Shown piece after piece: positions 8,315 through 13,699 of a DNA stretch of 13,699 nt. The notes under the pieces are model-generated. The model saw only the letters and a list, made by a program, of their open reading frames with translations, was not told the origin of the DNA and searched no databases. The stretch lies in assembly GCA_002428885.1 (NCBI GenBank), contig DIYE01000108.1:1-13699 (forward strand). The letters run 5' to 3'. The position numbers were made by a program, and so were the translations under genes. This DNA is from Alphaproteobacteria bacterium UBA6062. GTDB taxonomy: Bacteria; Pseudomonadota; Alphaproteobacteria; Sneathiellales; Sneathiellaceae. How positions within the stretch are numbered: the stretch's first letter is position 1; each line of letters begins with the position of its first letter.

Positions 8315-8402
8315 GCAAATGATTCTACAAAAAGGAGAATCAATGCAATTAAGAATCATTTGCATTTAATTTTTGCTATTAATAATGATTCTTAATTGCA
8401 TT
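8315..8402 (-). promoter_or_regulatory. Fur-like operator cluster upstream of the TonB receptor operon
   Basis: Two perfect 19-base inverted copies, AATGCAATTAAGAATCATT (8342-8360) and its complement (8384-8402), are separated by 23 bases. A third partial copy, GCAAATGATTCT (8315-8326), is inverted relative to AGAATCATTTGC (8352-8363). Each unit is itself an imperfect palindrome; the one at 8382-8400 matches about 13 of 19 positions of the classical Fur box and the one at 8345-8363 about 12, counted by eye. With an iron-type receptor downstream, a Fur-family regulator is the best guess; Irr or another regulator cannot be excluded. Confidence 0.7.
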
Positions 8403-8407
8403 AACAA
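8379..8407 (-). promoter_or_regulatory. sigma-70-like promoter of the TonB receptor operon
   Basis: On the minus strand TTGTTA (8407-8402) and TATTAA (8384-8379) are spaced by exactly 17 bases. The expected transcript start is near 8372, giving a leader of roughly 95 bases. The spacer is occupied by one complete arm of the 19-base inverted motif, an arrangement that would let a bound repressor block RNA polymerase. Confidence 0.55.
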
Positions 8408-8474
8408 GGAATTTTTGAAGCACTCAATTAACTACCACCATAAGATATTGATACAATGTATAAATTTACAAAAA

Positions 8475-8507
8475 ATTAGTAGAATTACCAAACAAGATAC
8501 TACTAAT
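8475..8507. repeat. 8-bp inverted repeat in AT-rich intergenic region
   Basis: ATTAGTAG (8475-8482) and CTACTAAT (8500-8507) are perfect inverted copies 17 bases apart. No function is assigned. In such AT-rich sequence a repeat of this size can arise by chance. Confidence 0.35.
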
Positions 8508-8513
8508 AAGTGC

Positions 8514-8553
8514 TTAAATTAACCAAAAAAATTCTCTTTTTTGGTTAATTTAA
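8514..8553. repeat. perfect 17-bp inverted repeat with 6-base loop
   Basis: TTAAATTAACCAAAAAA (8514-8530) pairs perfectly with TTTTTTGGTTAATTTAA (8537-8553) around ATTCTC. It sits between the end of the threonine aldolase gene and the receptor promoter, about 110 bases upstream of the latter. There is no uridine run directly beyond either arm, so it is a poor classical terminator. A dimeric regulator site, or a terminator for the upstream aldolase operon, are the alternatives. Confidence 0.6.
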
Positions 8554-8672
8554 TGATTTTAATATAAATATATGAGGAATAAAGATACTAGACATGTAAA
8601 ATACGGATTGATTTTCGACATAAAGTCAAAAATCCCTATACTACCTATAATAGATATTCAACAATAACATCT
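8554..8672. other. AT-rich intergenic stretch with candidate rightward promoter
   Basis: The region from 8403 to 8767 holds no convincing gene and is much richer in A+T than its neighbours. Besides the inverted repeats, one rightward promoter-like pair is visible: TCGACA (8615-8620) and TATACT (8637-8642) with 16-base spacing. A TATAAT also occurs at 8646-8651. It would transcribe toward the small frame at 8673. No experimental or homology support exists. Confidence 0.3.
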
Positions 8673-8771
8673 ATGGCAAAAGGAGTGTCATTCACGCCAC
8701 AGAAAACCCTTCCAGAGACAGGTAGCGCAAACGAAATAAAGGCTCGAATTTTAGACGAAAGTTCAGTCTAG
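8673..8771 (+). CDS. possible 32-codon small ORF or gene remnant
   Basis: ATG 8673 opens a frame of 32 codons that starts MAKGVSFTPQ and ends KARILDESSV before a TAG that overlaps the antiparallel stop of the threonine aldolase gene. There is no Shine-Dalgarno at the ATG; an AAGGAG lies inside the frame at 8680-8685. The last residues loosely resemble the beginning of a TetR-type DNA-binding domain, which would make this the stub of a lost regulator. That resemblance is weak and based on a few residues only. Confidence 0.2.
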   Translation: MAKGVSFTPQKTLPETGSANEIKARILDESSV

Positions 8772-9808
8772 CCGAGACAGGACAGGAACAGATCAACATC
8801 CTGCTCGGTGGTATCCCAGGAAGTCACCAGGCGGACTTTCCCCTGCTCCCCATTTTTCCCCATCACATAAAACAGGAAACCTGACTGTTCGAGCTTACGG
8901 ATCCGATCGAGAGGCAGAGAAACAAACAGAATGTTGGCCTCTACCGGATGTAAAGGTTCGTACCCCGTTCTGCGAAGCCCAGTCGCCAACCTATCCGCCA
9001 TCCGGTTAGCCTGGGACGCGTTTTCGAGCCAAAGTCCGTCCCGCAGATAGACATCCAACTGCGCGGACAGATACCGTAACTTTGAGAAAAGATGCGCCCC
9101 TCTCTTGCGGCGAAACTCAAACTCTTCTGCTTTATCCGCATTAAAATAAATCACGGCTTCCACAGCCATGGCACCGTTTTTGGTCGCGCCAAAAGACAGG
9201 ACATCCACACCGGCTTTCCAGGTAATGTCGGCGGGTTCACAGCCCAGGCTTACAACCGCATTTGCAAAGCGTGCACCATCCATATGCAAACTGAGTCCAT
9301 GATGTTTCGCAACATCACCAATGCTCCTGACTTCCTCCGGCTGGTAAATCGTCCCTGCTTCGGTCGCCTGAGTCAGGCTGATCACAGCGGGCTGTACATG
9401 ATGTACCACCCCTTTCCCTGAAGTAGCGATCGCCTTATCAAGTTGCTCGGCTGTCAGCTTCCCGTCTTCTCCATCCAACAATGCCAGCTTGGCACCGCCA
9501 CTAAAAAATTCCGGCGCCCCGCATTCATCTTCCTGGATATGAGACAATGTGTGACAATAAATAGAACCATAAGGCGGCGCCAGTGTCCCAAGTCCCAGGA
9601 CATTAGCCGCTGTACCGGTGGACACAGGGAAAGCACGCACGTTACATCCGAACAAATCCCGGAAACGCTCCTCCATTTGGCGGGTTGTATTATCATTCCC
9701 GTATCCCAGGGCCGGTCCTGCATTTTCCCGCGCGAGGGCCTCCATCAGTTGCGGACAAACAGGGGCCGCATTATCACTGGCAAAATTGATGATCGACGTC
9801 TCACTCAT
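8768..9808 (-). CDS. ltaE: low-specificity L-threonine aldolase (PLP enzyme)
   Basis: This cytosolic PLP enzyme cleaves L-threonine or allo-threonine to glycine and acetaldehyde. Its 346 residues match the family's usual length. The N-terminus carries FASDNAAPVCPQLMEAL, typical of the family, then ALGYGNDNTTRQME (about 33-46) and STGTAANVLGLGTL (about 63-76). HMDGAR (175-180) holds the PLP-ring aspartate Asp177, and SFGATKNGAM (205-214) holds the Schiff-base lysine Lys210. The C-terminus (VRLVTSWDTTEQDVDLFL) is intact. Start ATG 9808 lies one base after the stop of the metallopeptidase gene (TGAcATG), so translation is probably coupled. A GGGGA about 8 bases upstream is a modest ribosome site. 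It is the last gene of its operon. Activity on beta-hydroxy amino acids is family knowledge; the preferred stereoisomer is not visible. Confidence 0.92.
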   Translation of the reverse strand: MSETSIINFASDNAAPVCPQLMEALARENAGPALGYGNDNTTRQMEERFRDLFGCNVRAFPVSTGTAANVLGLGTLAPPYGSIYCHTLSHIQEDECGAPEFFSGGAKLALLDGEDGKLTAEQLDKAIATSGKGVVHHVQPAVISLTQATEAGTIYQPEEVRSIGDVAKHHGLSLHMDGARFANAVVSLGCEPADITWKAGVDVLSFGATKNGAMAVEAVIYFNADKAEEFEFRRKRGAHLFSKLRYLSAQLDVYLRDGLWLENASQANRMADRLATGLRRTGYEPLHPVEANILFVSLPLDRIRKLEQSGFLFYVMGKNGEQGKVRLVTSWDTTEQDVDLFLSCLG

Positions 9809-9809
9809 G

Positions 9810-10247
9810 TCATATTTCCCCGCCGAGACCGATGCTCAGCTCAATCTCCATAAATCCAGTTTCAGGAGCAGGCAGATAGCCTTTCACCTCCACGATACCG
9901 CTATCGCCACCAGAAGCAATGAGCCAACATAGCTCTTTCTCATAAATCATACTCGCATCCGTCTTTGACGGCGCTGCAGGTCCTTCCGGATGAGAATGAT
10001 AGAGACCGACCAGTTCCTGCGGTCTACCCCGCAGCTCTTTCTCCAGCGCAATCCTGACGCGCGGATCAACCTCAAAATAGCGTTTGCGATCCTCCGCTAA
10101 ATTTTCCGAAAGTGCAACCCGGCTGATCGAGATCTCCTCCACCCCCAAACGCTCCCCGATCAGCAATGCACAAGCCTCTTCAGGCCAGCAGGATCGGGTA
10201 TGTTGATCAAGAATATCATACGCTTCCTGCGGCAAGAGAATATGCAA
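9810..10247 (-). CDS. JAMM/Mov34 (JAB1/MPN, M67) metallopeptidase-domain protein
   Basis: This is a stand-alone prokaryotic JAB-domain protein of 145 residues. The zinc motif is complete: Glu24 in PEEACALLIG, then HSHPEGPAAPSKTD with His84, His86, Ser94 and Asp97. Relatives remove tails from, or cleave after, ubiquitin-like sulfur-carrier proteins such as CysO/ThiS/MoaD types. No such carrier gene is visible here, so the substrate is unknown. The likely start is the TTG at 10247, since no ATG or GTG near it is in frame; no good Shine-Dalgarno is seen, which leaves the exact N-terminus open. It lies 13 bases after the upstream small membrane protein stop and one base before ltaE, so the three genes appear to be one transcript. 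Domain assignment is firm. Confidence 0.88.
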   Translation of the reverse strand: MHILLPQEAYDILDQHTRSCWPEEACALLIGERLGVEEISISRVALSENLAEDRKRYFEVDPRVRIALEKELRGRPQELVGLYHSHPEGPAAPSKTDASMIYEKELCWLIASGGDSGIVEVKGYLPAPETGFMEIELSIGLGGEI

Positions 10248-10260
10248 GATAGGGTACCGC

Positions 10261-10635
10261 CTATTTCTGAAGCGTGATGCGACCCAGCACTTCGCCTGTC
10301 TGCTGGCGGACCACGATCACAAGGCGCGGGCTTACTGGATCAGGCCCGTATGTGACCAGAAGCCGGCCTCCTGAACTGGTTACCCCAATGGCCGACATAC
10401 CGGCAGGCGCCTCCAATTGAACATCACCGAATTTTACAGACGGAACAGATGAAACGGTCGGAGAAATCTCTTGAACGACGGCCTTTTCGGGCTCCGCCAC
10501 ATCCGCAGTGGCTCGTTTATAAAGGATGATACCGATGGCGGACGCCACACCAATAATCAGGATCCCGAGAATAATCACGACCCATTTCAGAAAAGTAGTG
10601 TTTGGAACGTCTTCTTCTGTCATAACTTCTGCCAT
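10261..10635 (-). CDS. single-pass membrane protein, DUF6476-like
   Basis: This small protein is first in the metallopeptidase/aldolase operon. From ATG 10635 it has 124 residues: a short cytoplasmic N-terminus, one clear membrane helix at about 16-39 (FLKWVVIILGILIIGVASAI), a Ser/Val/Pro-rich linker at about 45-65, and a small beta-rich C-terminal part ending LVIVVRQQTGEVLGRITLQK. Other in-frame starts are GTG 10683, ATG 10668, ATG 10656 and ATG 10623; none has a strong Shine-Dalgarno, and the first three would run past the rluD start. The layout and the position back-to-back with rluD recall the alphaproteobacterial DUF6476 family, which has no assigned function as far as I know. I recognise the architecture more than the sequence, so the family name is tentative. 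Confidence 0.75.
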   Translation of the reverse strand: MAEVMTEEDVPNTTFLKWVVIILGILIIGVASAIGIILYKRATADVAEPEKAVVQEISPTVSSVPSVKFGDVQLEAPAGMSAIGVTSSGGRLLVTYGPDPVSPRLVIVVRQQTGEVLGRITLQK

Positions 10636-10661
10636 TGTCACATTTGTCTGGTACATCTCAT

Positions 10662-11633
10662 ATGCCATCACCGGAAGGTACACATCAAGTCGAAGTTTTG
10701 GAAAGTGATGCAGGCGAACGTCTGGATCGCTTTCTGGCGGAGAAACTGGGCGGTCTGTCCAGAAACCGGGTAAAGCCTCTGGTTAAAGACGGGCATTGCC
10801 TGTTTAACGGGGAGGTCATGACGGATCCGTCAAGACGCGTCAAACCCGGTGAGGCCTACCAGATCACAGTTCCGGAAGCCTCAGACCCCGATCCCAAGCC
10901 CCAGGATATCCCGCTGGACATCGTCTTTGAGGACGAACATCTCATCGTCGTCAATAAACCGGCCAGAATGGTCGTGCATCCGGCTGCCGGAAACTGGAGC
11001 GGAACGCTGGTTAATGCGCTGTTATTTCATTGCGGTGACAGCCTTTCCGGCATCGGCGGCGTAAAACGGCCCGGGATCGTCCATCGGATTGATAAGGAAA
11101 CAAGCGGTCTGATGGTTGTCGCAAAAACCGATCAGGCCCATCAGGGGCTAGCTGCCCTGTTCGAAAAGCATGACATCGAACGAACCTACAAGGCCATCGT
11201 CTGGGGGCGGGTCTATCCACCGAAAGGTGAAGTGGACAAAAATATTGGTCGAGATCCCCATAATCGCAAACGCATGACCGCCATGGAGACGGGCGGCAAG
11301 ACAGCCCTAACCTATTATGAACTGATTGAGAATTTCGGTGACATCGCTTGCCTGGTTCGCTGCAATCTGGCAACCGGGCGGACGCATCAGATCCGGGTTC
11401 ATATGTCCCACATCGGCTATCCTTTGGTGGGAGATCCGGTTTATACCCGCCCCAAGCTCAGTCGGACTAAATCCCTGCCTGAAGCACGGCAGAATGTTAT
11501 CCGCAAATTTCCAAGACAGGCGTTACATGCCGAGACGCTCGGTTTTGTGCATCCCGTCACAAACAAACCCTTGAAATTTGAGGTAGAATTCCCATCTGAC
11601 ATGAAGAAGCTGCTTGCTGCTTTTCGCGGTTAG
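10662..11633 (+). CDS. rluD: RluA-family 23S rRNA pseudouridine synthase, RluD type
   Basis: This enzyme isomerises uridines to pseudouridine in large-subunit rRNA; RluD modifies helix 69. Its 323 residues from ATG 10662 show an S4 RNA-binding domain at about 15-80 (DAGERLDRFLAEKLGGLSRN) and the catalytic motif GIVHRIDKETSGLMVVAKT (138-156) with the catalytic aspartate Asp144. The C-terminal family motif TGRTHQIRVHMSHIGYPLVG (238-257) is also present. A TTG at 10635 is in frame but would add nine residues with no family support. No strong Shine-Dalgarno is seen at either start. The gene is divergent from the small membrane protein gene with only tens of bases between starts, so the promoters must overlap or lie within the coding parts. 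RluD rather than RluC is chosen for length and S4 sequence; the target site itself is inferred. Confidence 0.9.
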   Translation: MPSPEGTHQVEVLESDAGERLDRFLAEKLGGLSRNRVKPLVKDGHCLFNGEVMTDPSRRVKPGEAYQITVPEASDPDPKPQDIPLDIVFEDEHLIVVNKPARMVVHPAAGNWSGTLVNALLFHCGDSLSGIGGVKRPGIVHRIDKETSGLMVVAKTDQAHQGLAALFEKHDIERTYKAIVWGRVYPPKGEVDKNIGRDPHNRKRMTAMETGGKTALTYYELIENFGDIACLVRCNLATGRTHQIRVHMSHIGYPLVGDPVYTRPKLSRTKSLPEARQNVIRKFPRQALHAETLGFVHPVTNKPLKFEVEFPSDMKKLLAAFRG

Positions 11634-11648
11634 AGCGTTTTTAACACC

Positions 11649-11684
11649 AGACCGCTATTCTTTCGGTAAGAATAACGGTCTTTT
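11649..11684 (+). terminator. rho-independent terminator after rluD
   Basis: The arms are AGACCGcTATTCTT (11649-11662) and AAGAATAaCGGTCT (11668-11681). They form a 14-bp stem with one mismatch around the 5-base loop TCGGT, followed by TTTT (11681-11684). It begins 15 bases after the rluD stop and separates rluD from rpoH. Confidence 0.85.
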
Positions 11685-11758
11685 AGGGGATCCGGTGATA
11701 ATCGGGCTGATCAGCAGGTTAGACGGATTTGCCACAGACAAGAGAGGGATTACGGTAT

Positions 11759-12637
11759 ATGAGCAATACGTCTTTACCGACAATTACACCCGAGGGGGGA
11801 TTGTCCCGTTACCTGCAGGAAATCCGCAAATTTCCAATGCTGGAAGCAAACGAGGAATATATGCTCGCCAAAGCCTGGCGGGATCGCGAAGATTCAGAAG
11901 CAGCCCATAAGATGGTTACCAGCCATCTGCGCCTTGTCGCCAAAATTGCCATGGGTTACCGCGGCTACGGCCTACCTGTCGGGGAACTTATCGCCGAGGG
12001 AAATGTCGGCATGATGCAGGCCGTTAAACGGTTTGAGCCCGAAAAAGGGTTCCGCCTTTCAACTTACGCAATGTGGTGGATCCGGGCTGCCATCCAGGAA
12101 TATATCCTGCGGACCTGGTCTCTCGTGAAAATGGGAACCACAGCCGCTCAGAAAAAACTGTTCTTCAACCTGCGAAAAATCAAAGGCCAGATCCAGGCGA
12201 TTGATGAAGGTGATATGACCCAGGAACAGGTGGAAACCATCTCGACCAAACTTGGGGTCTCCGAAGCTGAGGTTGTCAGCATGAACCGCCGTCTGACGGC
12301 GCCGGATCATAGCCTGAACTCACCCATGCGGGCTGACAGCGAAGGTGAATGGATGGACTGGCTGGAGGATGAAAGCCCCAACCAGGAGACCGTCTTCGCC
12401 GAAAATGAAGAATTAAAGAACCGTCGCGCCATGCTGGAAAGCGCTATGGAATGCCTTAATGATCGAGAGCGTCATATCCTGACGGAGCGCCGCTTAAGAG
12501 ACGATCCTCTCACGCTTGAGGATCTCAGCCAGGAATATAATATCAGCCGCGAGCGGGTTCGCCAGATTGAAGTCCGGGCTTTTGAAAAGCTGCAAAAGGC
12601 TGTTAAAGCCAGAGCGCTGGAAGAGCGGATTGGCTAA
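11759..12637 (+). CDS. rpoH: RNA polymerase heat-shock sigma factor RpoH (sigma-32)
   Basis: This sigma factor directs RNA polymerase to heat-shock promoters. Its 292 residues are of normal RpoH length. Region 1.2/2.1 starts near LSRYLQEIRKFPML; region 2.2-2.4 spans about 57-127 (HLRLVAKIAMGYRGYGLPVG, then STYAMWWIRAAIQEYILRTW). The RpoH-specific box QKKLFFNLRKIK (131-142) separates it from RpoD and RpoS. Region 4 ends with LTLEDLSQEYNISRERVRQI (251-270), the -35-binding helix-turn-helix. ATG 11759 is chosen over TTG 11729; an AGAGGG lies about 10 nt upstream. The gene stands alone between two terminator-like hairpins. Some alphaproteobacteria carry a second rpoH, which this window cannot show. 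I see no obvious sigma-32 or sigma-70 promoter in the 75 bases upstream. Confidence 0.96.
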   Translation: MSNTSLPTITPEGGLSRYLQEIRKFPMLEANEEYMLAKAWRDREDSEAAHKMVTSHLRLVAKIAMGYRGYGLPVGELIAEGNVGMMQAVKRFEPEKGFRLSTYAMWWIRAAIQEYILRTWSLVKMGTTAAQKKLFFNLRKIKGQIQAIDEGDMTQEQVETISTKLGVSEAEVVSMNRRLTAPDHSLNSPMRADSEGEWMDWLEDESPNQETVFAENEELKNRRAMLESAMECLNDRERHILTERRLRDDPLTLEDLSQEYNISRERVRQIEVRAFEKLQKAVKARALEERIG

Positions 12638-12679
12638 AACCCTCTTCATTTTTTAAAAATATTTGCAAGCGACATGAGA

Positions 12680-12704
12680 GCGAAAAGGCATATTGCCTTT
12701 TCGT
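12680..12704 (+). terminator. hairpin downstream of rpoH, possible terminator
   Basis: CGAAAAGGCA (12681-12690) and TGCCTTTTCG (12694-12703) form a perfect 10-bp stem with a TAT loop, about 43 bases after the rpoH stop. What follows is TCCCCCTCTT rather than a T-run, so this may be a weak terminator or an RNA-stabilising 3' hairpin. Confidence 0.5.
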
Positions 12705-12759
12705 CCCCCTCTTAAATCGACAGAGACTCTACTTTTATGCGTATCAGCAATATTAACCG

Positions 12760-12788
12760 GTTAATTAAATTAAAACAGAAAATATAAT
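12760..12788 (+). promoter_or_regulatory. candidate promoter for the HupE-like gene
   Basis: A perfect TATAAT (12783-12788) lies 17 bases after GTTAAT (12760-12765), which is a poor -35. It would give a leader of about 80 bases before the ATG at 12876. The area is AT-rich, so the -10 match alone is limited evidence. Confidence 0.4.
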
Positions 12789-12818
12789 AAACAACATTTC
12801 GGTTCCTGTTGCCGAGAA

Positions 12819-12857
12819 AAGAAAAGATCGTATGATGCTGTCATCTAATCTTTTCTT
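12819..12857 (+). promoter_or_regulatory. leader hairpin upstream of the HupE-like gene
   Basis: AAGAAAAGAT (12819-12828) and ATCTTTTCTT (12848-12857) are a perfect 10-base inverted repeat. The 19-base interior holds a further short pairing (GATG 12834-12837 with CATC 12842-12845). It ends about 18 bases before the start codon. It is not a cobalamin riboswitch by eye. It could be a protein-binding site or an RNA structure. Confidence 0.4.
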
Positions 12858-12875
12858 CACTCACAGGGGCCCCTC

Positions 12876-13463
12876 ATGAAGCGTATCGTTTCCCTTACTT
12901 CTGCTTTCCTTTTCCTCGCCGTGTCTCCCGCACTTGCTCATACTGGCGATAGCCATGCTTCCGGACTGGTATCCGGTCTCCTCCATCCGCTGTTTGGAAC
13001 GGATCATGTGCTTGCCATGGTCGCTATCGGCCTGCTGGCTTTCCAGTCAACAGCCTATCGCAAACCGGTAACACCACTTCTGTTTATCCTGATGATGGGA
13101 CTCGGCGCGGTTGCTGGTCTTTTCCAGATCGGCTTTCCATTTGCAGAACAGGGGATCCTTGGATCCGTTATCTTACTCGGTGGTGCCCTGGCCTTTGGAA
13201 AACACATTCACCCGGCAATCCTGCTTCCCTTTGTCGCTGTGTTCGGTATCAGTCACGGTTTCGCTCATGGTGTTGAAATGCCGTCAGCGGCTTCGGCAGC
13301 TCTTTACTTCTCCGGCTTTCTGACTGCAACCGCTCTGCTCATCGGGGCGGGCTATGTCGCTGGTGAAACAATGACAAAGCTGGCCCAGTCTTTGTCTTCA
13401 AAGCTGATCCGGGTCGTCGGCCTGGCTATCTCACTGTCTGGTATAGGATTAGCCCTCACCTGA
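12876..13463 (+). CDS. HupE/UreJ family membrane protein, putative nickel/cobalt transporter
   Basis: HupE/UreJ proteins are small inner-membrane carriers linked to nickel or cobalt supply for hydrogenase, urease or cobalamin. The 195 residues begin with a signal peptide (1-21, ending ALA) that leaves a histidine-bearing mature N-terminus (HTGDSH). Family motifs follow: HPLFGTDHVLAM (37-48) with His37, Asp43 and His44, and HGFAHGVEMP (127-136) with His131 and Glu134. Hydrophobic segments lie near 45-57, 66-82, 93-107, 113-128, 140-160 and 176-194. ATG 12876 has AGGGG 6 nt upstream. No urease, hydrogenase or cobalamin gene is visible nearby, so which metal it moves is unknown. Its terminator follows directly, and it appears to be a one-gene unit. 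Confidence 0.92.
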   Translation: MKRIVSLTSAFLFLAVSPALAHTGDSHASGLVSGLLHPLFGTDHVLAMVAIGLLAFQSTAYRKPVTPLLFILMMGLGAVAGLFQIGFPFAEQGILGSVILLGGALAFGKHIHPAILLPFVAVFGISHGFAHGVEMPSAASAALYFSGFLTATALLIGAGYVAGETMTKLAQSLSSKLIRVVGLAISLSGIGLALT

Positions 13464-13482
13464 TCTCATATTGATCATAAGG

Positions 13483-13507
13483 CGGCCGGTGGATCCGGCC
13501 GTTTTTT
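13483..13507 (+). terminator. rho-independent terminator after the HupE-like gene
   Basis: CGGCCGG (13483-13489) and CCGGCCG (13495-13501) form a 7-bp GC stem with a 5-base loop TGGAT and are followed by six T (13502-13507). It is a textbook intrinsic terminator, 19 bases after the stop. Confidence 0.92.
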
Positions 13508-13665
13508 GTTTCGATGTCCGCTCAAGGAGAAAACGGGGATGCAGACGTCTTCTCGACATTCCCCACCCGGATCATTCTTGCAGCAGAATCAGAAAATCAT
13601 TTGAAAATATGGCAGATAAGTGCCAGCCTCATGTAAAATCCATTCAAAGAGTGATATATCTGTTT

Positions 13666-13699
13666 TTACTTCTTCACAGGAGCTGCAGCCCGGGCCGGC
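13666..13699 (-). CDS. possible C-terminal end of a minus-strand gene (partial)
   Basis: Read leftward from the window edge, one frame gives PARAAAPVKK and then TAA (13668-13666). The sequence changes abruptly from AT-rich to GC-rich at this stop, as at a gene end, and Ala/Pro/Lys-rich tails are common in bacterial proteins. Only ten codons are visible, so neither the frame nor the product can be confirmed. The stretch 13508-13665 shows nothing convincing beyond two very short frames on the plus strand. Confidence 0.3.
   Translation of the reverse strand, partial: PARAAAPVKK

Noticed and set aside
8278..8343. Upstream in-frame extension of the TonB receptor to TTG 8343
   Set aside because: It would place the start inside the Fur-like operator and put 22 residues before a good signal peptide; ATG 8277 has a strong ribosome site.
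8403..8767. CRISPR-like or tandem repeat array in the AT-rich gap
   Set aside because: The repeats are inverted pairs of differing sequence and length, not regularly spaced direct repeats.
9443..9853. Plus-strand open frame of 136 codons
   Set aside because: It is antisense to ltaE and crosses the ltaE/metallopeptidase junction; the minus-strand products have complete catalytic motifs.
12789..12875. Cobalamin riboswitch before the HupE-like gene
   Set aside because: No B12-box-like core was found and the leader is too short for the usual fold.
13514..13636. Short plus-strand frames after the HupE-like terminator (40 and 21 codons)
   Set aside because: They lack homology cues and promoter support; the AAGGAG before ATG 13539 alone is not enough.

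Overview
The window reads as a chromosomal segment from a Gram-negative alphaproteobacterium of moderate GC. The evidence is an RpoH-type sigma factor with the RpoH box, a small one-TM protein next to rluD that is reminiscent of the alphaproteobacterial DUF6476 family, and a TonB-dependent outer-membrane receptor. I see no tRNA or rRNA gene, CRISPR array, insertion sequence or phage gene. The species cannot be named from the sequence alone.

Layout. Bases 1-704 (minus) hold the N-terminal part of an MscS-type mechanosensitive channel, cut by the window edge. It is divergent from a long methyl-accepting chemotaxis protein (891-3257, plus). That gene converges, across a shared hairpin terminator, on a three-gene minus-strand operon (8277 down to 3292): a TonB-dependent receptor of the heme/hemoglobin type, a one-piece ABC transporter of the SbmA/BacA/YddA/Rv1819c type, and a ChaN-like heme-binding-fold protein. 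An AT-rich stretch of about 490 bases upstream of the receptor carries a promoter. A 19-bp palindromic Fur-like motif fills the spacer between its -35 and -10 elements, and inverted copies lie just downstream. The same stretch holds a separate perfect 17-bp inverted repeat and a possible 32-codon leftover reading frame.

Further right, a second minus-strand operon (about 10635 down to 8768) encodes a one-TM protein, a JAMM/Mov34 metallopeptidase and a low-specificity threonine aldolase. It is divergent from rluD (10662-11633, plus), which ends in a clear terminator. rpoH (11759-12637, plus) and a HupE/UreJ-family membrane protein (12876-13463, plus) follow, each as its own unit. The last bases probably hold the C-terminus of a minus-strand gene.

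The part that most deserves attention is the receptor/ABC/ChaN operon with its operator region. By inference it is an iron-repressed import route, in which a receptor lacking the usual heme-ligand histidines is paired with an ABC half-transporter and with no visible periplasmic binding protein. The other genes are ordinary housekeeping or sensory genes.
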